Notes under the pieces: model-generated | Told to the model about the DNA's origin: nothing | What the model saw: the letters and a program-made list of their open reading frames with translations, nothing else | The model's database searches: none | NCBI GenBank assembly: GCA_032027085.1 | Contig: JAVSMS010000001.1 | Coordinates: 62,001-126,000, forward strand | DNA: 64,000 nt | Origin: Pseudorhodoplanes sp. | Lineage (GTDB): Bacteria; Pseudomonadota; Alphaproteobacteria; Rhizobiales; Xanthobacteraceae | Direction: 5' to 3' | Shown here: piece by piece, positions 46,690 through 56,807 of the stretch | Layout: every line of letters begins with the position of its first letter | Numbering within the stretch: position 1 is the first letter of the stretch | Made by a program: the position numbers and the translations under genes

Positions 46690-47410
46690 CGATGAAGCCT
46701 CCGCTCACCGCGCCGGCCAGCGCGCCGCAGATGATGAACCACCAGCCGGGAACGAGCCGCTCGACAAGCAGCGCCACGGCGCCCGCCACAACCCAGGGAA
46801 TGGCGCGGCGCGGGCCGGGCCAGATCGGCACCAGCATGGCGACAAAATAGATCGGGATGATGAGATCGAGTCCGAAGCGGCGCGGATCGGCAATCATCGC
46901 ACCGGCGAGATAACCGAAGGCCGATACCGGCACCCAGACCAGCCAGACCGACAGACTGCTGCCAAGCAGCACGCTGGCATCCGCACCGCCCTGACGACGG
47001 TAGCGAATGGCGTTGATCCAGCTCATGTCCGTGGTGATGGTCAGCATCGGATAGACCTGCCAAGCCGGCAGCGGACCGAGCCACGGGCGCAGGGACGCGC
47101 TCATCAGCAGCATGCGCATGTTCACCACGGCGGTGACCAAAGCGAGCGTCGCGATGGTTCCCGGCGTGAACTGGCTCGACCAGATTTCCATCGCCACGAG
47201 CTGCGATGCGCCCGCAAATACGATGGCGCTCATCAGCACCGCCTCGGCAAAGGACAGGCCCTTTGCCGCCGCCACCGCGCCGAACGCCGCGCCGAATACG
47301 GCGGCTCCCGGTAACACCGGAAGGACGAAGCGAACGCCCTGCCACAGACCGGAAAGGCTCCAATACGGCTTGGGGCCGTGATCATCCGTTTCGGATTGCA
47401 TGGTTGTCAT
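46676..47410 (-). CDS. azlC: AzlC-like branched-chain amino-acid exporter large subunit
   Basis: 244 residues from the ATG at 47410 (47401 also possible). Several membrane helices with the AzlC start GLWQGVRFVLPVLPGAAVFGAAFGAVAAAKGLS, then AIVFAGASQLVAMEIW and DMSWINAIRY. Translationally coupled with azlD. Substrate inferred from family only. Confidence 0.92.
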   Translation of the reverse strand: MTTMQSETDDHGPKPYWSLSGLWQGVRFVLPVLPGAAVFGAAFGAVAAAKGLSFAEAVLMSAIVFAGASQLVAMEIWSSQFTPGTIATLALVTAVVNMRMLLMSASLRPWLGPLPAWQVYPMLTITTDMSWINAIRYRRQGGADASVLLGSSLSVWLVWVPVSAFGYLAGAMIADPRRFGLDLIIPIYFVAMLVPIWPGPRRAIPWVVAGAVALLVERLVPGWWFIICGALAGAVSGGFIDDRK

Positions 47411-47504
47411 GTCGGGATGAGGGTCGGCAGCCCTAGCAAAGCCATGTCGGGTGAGCAATGTTGTTTCAGCATTCGACCCATTCCCACCCGATTTGCGGCT
47501 CTGC

Positions 47505-48668
47505 ATGACATTCGATACGCGGCGCCTCGCGGTCGCTCTGGCCGGCGGCGGTGCCTTCCTCAATCTCTATTCGCCGCAAGCGATCCTGCCGCTGCTGTCT
47601 GCCGAATTCGGCGCGAGCGCGGCCGACATCAGCACGATCATGACGGTATCTACGCTCGCCGTGGCGCTGACCGCGCCGTTTACCGGCGCCATCGCCGATG
47701 TGTTCGGGCGCAAGCGTCTGATCGGCGCAGCCATGCTCGCGCTTGTGGTTCCGACCGCAATGATCGCGTTCACGCCCAGCCTCGACATGATCATCTTCTG
47801 GCGCTTCCTGCAGGGCCTGCTGCTGCCGCCGATCTTCACCGTGATGGTCGCCTATATCGGCGGCGAATGGCCAGCCGACGAAGCGGTCGGCATCACGGGG
47901 CTTTATGTGTCGGGCTCGGCGCTTGGCGGCTTCCTCGGCCGTTTCCTCACCGGCGTGCTGGTCGAGCCGATCGGCTGGCGCGGCGCCTTCCTCGCCGATG
48001 CCGCGCTGACCGCAATCTGCGCGCTAGGCGTGATCCTGCTGCTACCGCGCGAGAAGAATTTCGTCGGCGCCGGAAATCTCGGCATCTCGCTGCGACAGAT
48101 GATCGGACATCTCGTGAATCCGCGGCTGCTCGCCATCTTCGCTGTCGGTTTCGGCGTGCTGTTCAATTTCATGGCGGTCTTCACCTTCGTGAACTTTCTG
48201 CTTGCCGCGCCTCCGTTCAATCTCTCCCCCGCCGCTCTGGGGGCGATCTTCATCGTGTATCTTTTCGGAACGATTACGACACCGACCACCGGCCACTGGG
48301 TGGCCAAGTTCGGGCTGCGCTATTTTGTCATTGGCGTACTGATGGCGTGGATCGTGGGTGTTGCACTGACGCTCGTGCCTTCTCTCGCAGCCATTATTGC
48401 CGGACTGGCGGTCGCGGCCGTCTGCGGATTGTTTGTGCAGGCGTCGGCACAGAGTTTCGTCGCCACGTCGGCGAGAAACGGAACATCCTCAGCCATCGGC
48501 TTATATGTCACCGCATTCTATATCGGTGGCAGCGCCGGCGTGCTGCTGGCGGGACTGGCCTGGGAAAGAGGCGGCTGGATCGGGGTGGTTTCGCTGGTCG
48601 CTGTCATGCTGGCTTTCATGGCCGCGACTGTCGCCCTGGCCTGGCAGCGGGATCGCGCAAGGTCATAG
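47505..48668 (+). CDS. MFS transporter
   Basis: 387 residues from the ATG at 47505; a GTG at 47451 is possible. Twelve predicted membrane helices in two halves; motif A-like segment IADVFGRKRLIG, RFLQGLLLPPIF in helix 4, GRFLTGVLVEPIGWRGAFL. Resembles YnfM/arabinose-efflux-type antiporters. Substrate unknown. Divergent from azlCD, separated by about 95 bp. Confidence 0.88.
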   Translation: MTFDTRRLAVALAGGGAFLNLYSPQAILPLLSAEFGASAADISTIMTVSTLAVALTAPFTGAIADVFGRKRLIGAAMLALVVPTAMIAFTPSLDMIIFWRFLQGLLLPPIFTVMVAYIGGEWPADEAVGITGLYVSGSALGGFLGRFLTGVLVEPIGWRGAFLADAALTAICALGVILLLPREKNFVGAGNLGISLRQMIGHLVNPRLLAIFAVGFGVLFNFMAVFTFVNFLLAAPPFNLSPAALGAIFIVYLFGTITTPTTGHWVAKFGLRYFVIGVLMAWIVGVALTLVPSLAAIIAGLAVAAVCGLFVQASAQSFVATSARNGTSSAIGLYVTAFYIGGSAGVLLAGLAWERGGWIGVVSLVAVMLAFMAATVALAWQRDRARS

Positions 48669-48826
48669 AGCGGGCTCGTCTTCCATCCGCAATTATCACC
48701 CCAGCATTGATCAAGATGCATCCAGCGCTTGCTTGCGTCCAGCGCGCCCACCTCTGATAATCCAAACTGCAAACTAAGCGAACCGTGACGATCTCGCGGA
48801 TCGCCAGATAAATCAGGGAGGTTCTC

Positions 48827-50029
48827 GTGCGTACTACGTCCTTCGCCGCTCTTCTGTGTGCGGCTTTCGTGCTGCAAATTCCTGCGACAGCACAGGCACA
48901 GGATGTCATCCGTATCGGTGTGCTCAATGACCAATCCGGCCCCTATGGCGATTTCGGCGGCAGGACATCGGTCATTGCCGCGCAAATGGCGGTTGAGGAT
49001 TTCGGCGGCAAAGTGCTCGGCAAGCCCGTCGAAATTGTCGCCGGAGACCATCAGAACAAGCCCGACATTGCCTCCAGCATCGCGCGCCGCTGGTTTGACG
49101 TGGACAATGTCAGCGCGGTGACCGAACTCACCAATTCCGCGGTTGCGCTGGCGGTGCAGAAAATTGCCGCCGACAAAGGCAAGGTGACACTGGCCGTCGG
49201 TCCCGCCACCACCCGGCTCACCAACGAGGATTGCTCTCCGACCGGATTTCACTGGGCGTTCGACACCTACTCGCAGGCGATCGGCACCGCCCGCGCGGTG
49301 GTCGCACAGGGCGGAAAGAGCTGGTTCATTCTGGCCGCCGATTACGCCTTCGGCCATCAGATGGCGACGGATCTCGCCAATGTCGTGAAAGAGAGGGGCG
49401 GCACTGTGCTCGGGCAGGTGCGGCATCCCTTGAACACTTCCGATTTTTCTTCATTCCTGCTGCAAGCGACCGCATCCAAAGCGCAGATCGTCGGACTCGC
49501 CAATGCCGGCGCCGACACCATCAATTCAGTCAAACAGGCGGCTGAATTTCGTATCTCCGCCGGCGGCCAGAAACTCGCCGGGCTGGTTGTTGTCATCAGC
49601 GATGTCCATGCGCTTGGTCTTCCGGTGGCGAATGGGCTCGTTTTCACGACGGCCTTCTATTGGGACATGAATGACGCCACGCGCACCTGGTCGAAGCGGT
49701 TCTTCGAGCGCACCGGCCGCATGCCGGGCATGATCCAGGCCGGCACCTATTCCGCTGTCATGCACTATCTCAAGGCTGTCGCCGCCGCAGGCAGCGCCGA
49801 GGGTAAAGCCGTCGCGGCAAAGATGCGCGACATCAAGGTGGATGATTTCTTTGCCAAGGGCTTTGTCCGCGAGGACGGCCGCATGGTCCATGACATGTAC
49901 CTGGTTGAAGTGAAGAAGCCGGAGGAATCCAAGGGTGCTTGGGACTACTACCGGGTTCTGGGAACGATCGCGGCAAATGACGCGGTCCAACCGCTCAGCC
50001 AAAGCAAGTGTCCTCTGATCAAGAAGTGA
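48827..50029 (+). CDS. Branched-chain amino-acid-type ABC substrate-binding protein
   Basis: 400 residues from a GTG at 48827 with GGGAGG upstream. Signal peptide to about residue 24 (ATAQAQ). Periplasmic binding type I fold: VIRIGVLNDQSGPYGDFGGRTSVIAAQMAVEDFGG, AVTELTNSAVALAVQKIA, FILAADYAFGHQMATDLANVV. No permease or ATPase gene is nearby, so this is an orphan binding protein that must work with components elsewhere. Confidence 0.92.
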   Translation: MRTTSFAALLCAAFVLQIPATAQAQDVIRIGVLNDQSGPYGDFGGRTSVIAAQMAVEDFGGKVLGKPVEIVAGDHQNKPDIASSIARRWFDVDNVSAVTELTNSAVALAVQKIAADKGKVTLAVGPATTRLTNEDCSPTGFHWAFDTYSQAIGTARAVVAQGGKSWFILAADYAFGHQMATDLANVVKERGGTVLGQVRHPLNTSDFSSFLLQATASKAQIVGLANAGADTINSVKQAAEFRISAGGQKLAGLVVVISDVHALGLPVANGLVFTTAFYWDMNDATRTWSKRFFERTGRMPGMIQAGTYSAVMHYLKAVAAAGSAEGKAVAAKMRDIKVDDFFAKGFVREDGRMVHDMYLVEVKKPEESKGAWDYYRVLGTIAANDAVQPLSQSKCPLIKK

Positions 50030-50074
50030 ACGGCAGAGCAGTCACCGCCGCTCAACGATTTCTCGCTTCAAGAA

Positions 50075-50100
50075 GAATGCCCGCCGATCGGCGGGCATTC
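50075..50100. terminator. Terminator-like perfect palindrome
   Basis: 26-bp perfect palindrome with half GAATGCCCGCCGA, between convergent genes. No long T-tract; probably a bidirectional terminator. Confidence 0.75.
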
Positions 50101-50128
50101 GCATTGACGGCGCGGCCGAGGCCGGCAG

Positions 50129-51139
50129 TTATTGCGGATCGAATTTCTTCAGGATCAGGATCGAAAGATTGCCCTCTGGCCGGTAGTCCTTCTTCACCAG
50201 CTCGAATTGCGTGGGCGCGATTTTCTTGACGCCTTGACCGCAAAAGCTGACGAGATTGTCCGGATGCCCCTTGTCCACGACCAGACGGAATTCGCCGATC
50301 GGGCCTGACCAATTGGCACCAGTCTTGAGGATGTAGTCGATCCGCTCTTCGGTGAACGGCGCGCTGAATTCGCTCTTCGCGGCCTGCCTGGCGCGGGTGA
50401 CAGCGGTGAGGAATCCCTTGTCGATGCAATATTTGCGTGCGTATTCGGCGAACCAGCCTTCGCGCTCGGCCTCCTTACTGCCAAGGCCGGTTCCGGCGGT
50501 TCCCCCGACGCTCGGCTTGTAACGATGCTCAATCAGCGTTTCGGCACCGACCGGAAAGGTCTGCTCCCAATAGAATGTCGTCTGCAGCGCCCAGCGCGCG
50601 CTGAGATGCTGCTGCATGCCCTTGCCGATATCGTATTCCTCAATCTCTGCGAGACCGAGACGGATCAGTTCGTCCCATCTGTCACGTGGAAGGCGGTCAA
50701 GCGCGTCATTGGTGGTGCCGAGATGCGGCGCCAGCGGCAAGCCAAGGTCTTGTAGGTATTTTGTGCGGTCGATGCCGGCCGCCATCACGCGCTGTTCAAC
50801 CTGAGTCTTGACCGGGACGCCGTTCACCAAGGTGGAGAAATCGAGTGCATTGATGGGATCTTCGCTTGGCAGCGCGATCACCACTTCCTGCTCGGCCTTG
50901 ATCTCCGGCATCGGAAAGGCGACCAGCACCTTCACGTCGCGATCGGTCTTGTTGAAAAACCGATAGCTGACCTTCACTTCCCCCGCTGAAATGAAAAGAT
51001 CCTCGCTGCGCAACTCGACGTGATCGTTGTGCACGAAGATGAGGCCGCTGGTGGCGAGTTGGGCGGTTGAGTCATTCGCGCCTGCCGGTTGGACCGCGAC
51101 AAGCCACGCTGTTGCCAGCAACGCACACAATCGTCTCAT
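50129..51139 (-). CDS. Exported DUF4424 protein
   Basis: 336 residues from ATG 51139, whose ATGA overlaps the nnrS stop by 4 bp. Signal peptide (LCALLATAWLVAVQPAGAND), then strand-rich domain (DDHVELRSEDLFISAGEVKVSYRFFNKTDRDVKVLVAFPMPEI-type start), which fits DUF4424. Periplasmic; function unknown, but coupling to nnrS suggests a shared role. Single Cys residues in YARKYCIDKG and VSFCGQGV. Confidence 0.85.
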   Translation of the reverse strand: MRRLCALLATAWLVAVQPAGANDSTAQLATSGLIFVHNDHVELRSEDLFISAGEVKVSYRFFNKTDRDVKVLVAFPMPEIKAEQEVVIALPSEDPINALDFSTLVNGVPVKTQVEQRVMAAGIDRTKYLQDLGLPLAPHLGTTNDALDRLPRDRWDELIRLGLAEIEEYDIGKGMQQHLSARWALQTTFYWEQTFPVGAETLIEHRYKPSVGGTAGTGLGSKEAEREGWFAEYARKYCIDKGFLTAVTRARQAAKSEFSAPFTEERIDYILKTGANWSGPIGEFRLVVDKGHPDNLVSFCGQGVKKIAPTQFELVKKDYRPEGNLSILILKKFDPQ

Positions 51140-52338
51140 GAGCGTCTTAACCACACAGGCGGACGTCCGATGAGTCGTGGACCGTAGACCGCCGCAAAGC
51201 CGCCGAACGCCAGGACCCATGCCGTTGCGGAAATATGCATGAAAACCATGTCGCCTGTGAAGGCCGCGGTGATCCGTGTCACCGCGGCGATGAACACCAG
51301 CGCATAGATGACCTGCGTTGCCGGCGAGGCGGCGAGCGCCTGGCCGGTATGGCCGAGGCTCGCCCGCGTCATGACCGCCATGGTCATCATGCCGATGGCG
51401 CCGGCCGTCCAGGCATGAATGCCCGCCGAAGCCGGGAGCACAGCCGGCCAGAGAATGGAAGCGCCGATGAGGATAAATCCTGTCGGCACGAAAGCATAAG
51501 CCACGTGCAGGACCAGGACCAGCCGGTCCGCCAGCGTCCGATCCCCCGCCCAGCGCACAAAGCGGACGATATGGAGCGCGCCAGCTATTAACAGCAGGCC
51601 ACCAGCCACCGCGTGCTCGTGCATGATCACCCACGCCGCGAGGGCTACCGCAGAAAAGGCGATGGTGACCATGTCAAGGCGCCCGAAGGGTTGCGGCAGC
51701 CGCCCCGGATTTTCGCGCACCAGCCAGTTGCGCGTGAAGCTCGGAATGATGCGCCCGCCCACCAGGCTGATCAGCAGCATCACCGCCGCCAATCCAAGCC
51801 GGATGCCGTAATCGGCGGCGCCGTACCAGATCGTCTCAATATGAAAGACGACGTTGCCAAGGATCAGCAGCGCTACGATCGCCAGCACCCGGAGATTGCG
51901 CCAGTTCTTGCCGGCGATGATTTCCCGCATGGCAACTGTCGCCAGCGACGCCAGAAATGCCACATCGATCACAGCGGCCGGCACCAAGCCGATGGTCGCG
52001 GTCGACAGCATGGCGATCCGCCCGGCGAGCCACAGCGCCGCCAGCGCAGCAAGCGGAGCGCCGCAGACCGGCAAACGGCCGGTCCAATTCGGAATCGCCG
52101 TCAGGAGAAAACCGGCGATGACGGCAGCGACATAGCCATAGAGCATTTCGTGAACATGCCAGTGCAGCGGGCTTATGGCGGATGGCAAGGTCAGATCGCC
52201 GGTATAGAGCGGGATCCAGAGGATGATCGCCAGAGCCGCCCATACCGCCCCGCCCGTGAAGAACGGGCGGAACCCATAGGAGAATATGGCAGGACCGGCA
52301 TAGTCACGCCGCCGCGCCAAAGCTGCTGGGATTGCCAT
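51136..52338 (-). CDS. nnrS: NnrS family haem-copper membrane protein
   Basis: Polytopic protein, 400 residues from the ATG at 52338, about twelve membrane helices. NnrS is linked to tolerance of nitric oxide and to denitrification regulons. Histidines of the family: SPLHWHVHEMLYGYVAAVIAGFLLTAIPNWTG, VIMHEHAVAGG, HAWTAGAIGMMTMAVMTRASLGHTG. The start GPAIFSYGFRPFFTGGAVWA is diagnostic. Translationally coupled to the DUF4424 gene. An imperfect FNR-like site lies about 60 bp upstream. Confidence 0.95.
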   Translation of the reverse strand: MAIPAALARRRDYAGPAIFSYGFRPFFTGGAVWAALAIILWIPLYTGDLTLPSAISPLHWHVHEMLYGYVAAVIAGFLLTAIPNWTGRLPVCGAPLAALAALWLAGRIAMLSTATIGLVPAAVIDVAFLASLATVAMREIIAGKNWRNLRVLAIVALLILGNVVFHIETIWYGAADYGIRLGLAAVMLLISLVGGRIIPSFTRNWLVRENPGRLPQPFGRLDMVTIAFSAVALAAWVIMHEHAVAGGLLLIAGALHIVRFVRWAGDRTLADRLVLVLHVAYAFVPTGFILIGASILWPAVLPASAGIHAWTAGAIGMMTMAVMTRASLGHTGQALAASPATQVIYALVFIAAVTRITAAFTGDMVFMHISATAWVLAFGGFAAVYGPRLIGRPPVWLRRS

Positions 52339-52393
52339 CGCAGAACTCCGAATGCTGGAATATAACCATGACGCAACAAAACCAACCACGTAT

Positions 52394-52407
52394 TTGACCT
52401 GGATCAG
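52394..52407. promoter_or_regulatory. Imperfect FNR/NnrR-type site upstream of nnrS
   Basis: TTGACCTGGATCAG matches TTGA-N6-TCAA with one mismatch, 56-69 bp before the nnrS start. In other bacteria nnrS is controlled by such Crp/Fnr-type regulators. Confidence 0.5.
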
Positions 52408-52458
52408 CTACCGTCCATTCGGGCAGTCACGTTTCCTTTCCGCGCGGCGATCTCAAAG

Positions 52459-52482
52459 TAAACGCCCGCCTTGCGGCGGGCG
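52459..52482. terminator. Terminator of ftsH / intergenic hairpin
   Basis: 10-bp perfect stem AACGCCCGCC / GGCGGGCGTT with loop TTGC, 26 bp after the ftsH stop (leftward). Followed leftward by TTTACTTTGAGA; may be bidirectional. Confidence 0.8.
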
Positions 52483-52507
52483 TTCGAACAATCCGGCGAA
52501 TAACCGG

Positions 52508-54427
<1,920 letters not shown>

Positions 54428-54578
54428 CCGAAGTCCTTATTCTGTCGCCGGATTCTGTCGCCGGAGCCGCGGCGGGCGTTAAAAGAAGCGGCACGTCGCT
54501 CAAGTCAATGCCCCGAAGGCATGAATGTAGGACCGGCCCTGCCCGATGCCAAGGGAAGCCCTGTAAACTCGGTGTTTT

Positions 54579-55673
54579 TCATTCTAACGGCGGGGATGCC
54601 CCCTCGTCTTTGGCACTTTTGCGCGTGGTTAAGGCCGAAATTCGGCGGCCGGCGCCGCCACGCCGGGGGGGTGCCCGCTCCACCGAGAGCCGGTTGCCCT
54701 TCAGGGTCACGACAGCGCCGGCCAGGGTGCGGCGAATCGTCGGCCTGGCTCCGCCATCTGGCTGCAGTTCGGCGAACAGCCGCTCCAGCTTTCCCAGTTC
54801 GACCGGCCCCTCGTCGCCGACCTGTGTGACGACGCGACCGAGGAGCCGCAGGGCAATTTCGTCGGGCAAATGGGAAAATTCCGCGGCACTGAACTCGATC
54901 TTCCGACCATCGGCGGAAGGGGACCAGGCGAGAGCGTCCGCCGCCTGCGAGACGGCCGCCTGCAGGGCCGCTTCCGATCGTCTGATCCGCCGCGCCAGCA
55001 GCACAAGCCGCTCCGGCGTCAGTCCCTCGGCCGCCAGATGCGGCATCAACGAGCGGACCCGGGCGCGCGTGAAACGCGGATCGCGATTGGAGGGATCGTC
55101 GGCATAGACGACGCCGAGCCTCCCAAGTGTCGCGATCAGCCGCGCCTTGGGTATGTCCAGCAGCGGCCGCAGGATGTGGACCCCAAACATCTCATTGTCG
55201 CGCGCCATTGCAGTAAGACCCGACAAACCGCTGCCCCGGGCGAGCCGGATCAGAACCGTCTCGGCCTGATCGTCGAACGTATGCGCGGTCAAAACGTATT
55301 TTGCGCCCGCCTTAGCGGCTTCGCCGGCAAGCAAACAGTAACGCGCGGTGCGCGCCGCCTCCTGCAATCCTGTTTTCGGTTTGGGTCCGGTCCAGCGCAA
55401 AGTCCTGTGGGTGACACCCAATTCACGGGCATGCCGTTTGACGGCATTCGCCTCTCTGGCCGATTCCGCACGCAGGCCATGATCGACCGTCACCGCGATC
55501 AGAACCGGCCCGCGCCTGAGAGATTTACGCCAGCGTGCCGCCAGTGCCAGCAGCGCCATGGAATCCGGGCCGCCTGAGACGGCCAGGACGAGGACAGGTT
55601 CGGACGACAGATCGGCGAACAGCGCCTTCGCTTCCCTTGCCGAAACTGGCAGAGGGATGTCAGCAGCCGACAC
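54579..55673 (-). CDS. tilS: tRNA(Ile)-lysidine synthetase
   Basis: Adds lysine to C34 of the CAU-anticodon isoleucine tRNA so that it reads AUA. 364 residues with the PP-loop SGGPDSM (33-39), VTVDHGLRAES, GLQEAARTARY and TAHTFDDQAETVLIRLARGSG. Substrate-recognition sequence SNRDPRFTRARVR. Starts within the last 14 bp of cpoB, so probably coupled. Shorter than E. coli TilS (432), with a reduced C-terminal part. Confidence 0.95.
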   Translation of the reverse strand: MSAADIPLPVSAREAKALFADLSSEPVLVLAVSGGPDSMALLALAARWRKSLRRGPVLIAVTVDHGLRAESAREANAVKRHARELGVTHRTLRWTGPKPKTGLQEAARTARYCLLAGEAAKAGAKYVLTAHTFDDQAETVLIRLARGSGLSGLTAMARDNEMFGVHILRPLLDIPKARLIATLGRLGVVYADDPSNRDPRFTRARVRSLMPHLAAEGLTPERLVLLARRIRRSEAALQAAVSQAADALAWSPSADGRKIEFSAAEFSHLPDEIALRLLGRVVTQVGDEGPVELGKLERLFAELQPDGGARPTIRRTLAGAVVTLKGNRLSVERAPPRRGGAGRRISALTTRKSAKDEGASPPLE

Positions 55674-56715
55674 GCTTCTGTTCCCGTTCCACGCCCTGCT
55701 TCACGCCGAGCGAGGCGCGCGGATATTTGCGGCCAATCTCACCGAAGGTGGCACAGGCGGCATCTTTCTCACGCAGGGCGGCGAGCGATTGTCCGAGCCG
55801 CAGCAGGGAGTCCGGCGCTTTCGCCGACGTCTCGTATTTGGTCGACACCTGCAAGAATGACTCGGCGGCGGCGCGATAGCGCTGGCGCTGGAACAGGCTC
55901 TCACCCAGCCAATATTGCACATCGGGCGTCAGCCGATCGCCGGGATAGCGCTTGAGGAAATCACGAAACGTGTCTTCGGCTGCCGCATAATCCTTGCGCT
56001 GGATATAGCCGTAGCCGAGATCGTAAAAATCTTTCGGGGTTTGCGCCGGCGGAGAGATCGAGGCCAGCGCGCCGGTGGCACTGGGATTGCGCGCGGGTGG
56101 CGGCGGCAAGCCCTGATCGCCGGCGGCATGACCTGACCCGGCGGCATGACCTGACAATGTCGAGATATCGAGCGGCGCCCCGGCCTCCCGCCCGCCGCGC
56201 GCACCGATCGGTTCGTCGGCGGCGATGTCTGGCACCAATGGCGCCGATGGCTGACCGGGCGGGAGTGATCCCAGCGCCCGCGGCGCTCCCGGCGCATTAG
56301 GATCCACGCGCGGATCGTAGACGTCGCCGCGCTGGTTCGCGGCGCCCTGGCGAGGCGACGGCGCAACATTCGGCTGGGCGTAAGTCGGATTGCTGCCCGG
56401 TTCGATATCGGAACGGCGGCCGGGCATCGTCTGCGGCTGTTGCTGAAATTGCGGTTGCGGCATGCTTGGCGGTTGCGCCTGCGGACGGGTCGGCTGCGGC
56501 ACGCCACCACCCTGCATGGCGCGCAACTGCTGCTCCAGTTGCTGGTTGCGGTGCTGCAACTGCTCGACCTGACCGGTGAGCTGGCGCATCTGGTGTTCGA
56601 TGGCTTCCAGCCGCATCGCGGCATCCGAAGCGGACATCTGGGCCTGCGCCGGAGCTGCGGCATGAGCGGCGAGCAGAAGCAGAATCAGGGCAGCAAAAGA
56701 GAGCGGATATCGCAT
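55660..56715 (-). CDS. cpoB: Cell division coordinator CpoB (YbgF)
   Basis: Periplasmic partner of TolA and PBP1B that coordinates peptidoglycan synthesis and outer-membrane constriction. 351 residues from ATG 56715 (56733 or 56754 also possible). Signal peptide (LSFAALILLLLAAHAAAPAQA), coiled-coil trimerisation helix (about 30-70: LEAIEHQMRQLTGQVEQLQHRNQQLEQQL), a long Pro/Gln/Gly-rich linker (70-220), then TPR repeats (YDLGYGYIQRKDYAAAEDTFRDFLKRYP ...). Ends with EQKRVGC. The linker is unusually long. Confidence 0.94.
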   Translation of the reverse strand: MRYPLSFAALILLLLAAHAAAPAQAQMSASDAAMRLEAIEHQMRQLTGQVEQLQHRNQQLEQQLRAMQGGGVPQPTRPQAQPPSMPQPQFQQQPQTMPGRRSDIEPGSNPTYAQPNVAPSPRQGAANQRGDVYDPRVDPNAPGAPRALGSLPPGQPSAPLVPDIAADEPIGARGGREAGAPLDISTLSGHAAGSGHAAGDQGLPPPPARNPSATGALASISPPAQTPKDFYDLGYGYIQRKDYAAAEDTFRDFLKRYPGDRLTPDVQYWLGESLFQRQRYRAAAESFLQVSTKYETSAKAPDSLLRLGQSLAALREKDAACATFGEIGRKYPRASLGVKQGVEREQKRVGC

Positions 56716-56807
56716 GGCCTCGGCCGATGACATGATGCTGGTGAAGGGCCTCATATCATAGGCCGCGCTGCGACCAAATTGTGACTGTTTTCAAGGCTCT
56801 GAAGCGC

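Noticed and set aside
47378-48757. 459-codon rightward frame overlapping the MFS gene
   Set aside because: Arg/Ala-rich out-of-frame translation of the MFS transporter, which itself has twelve clear membrane helices.
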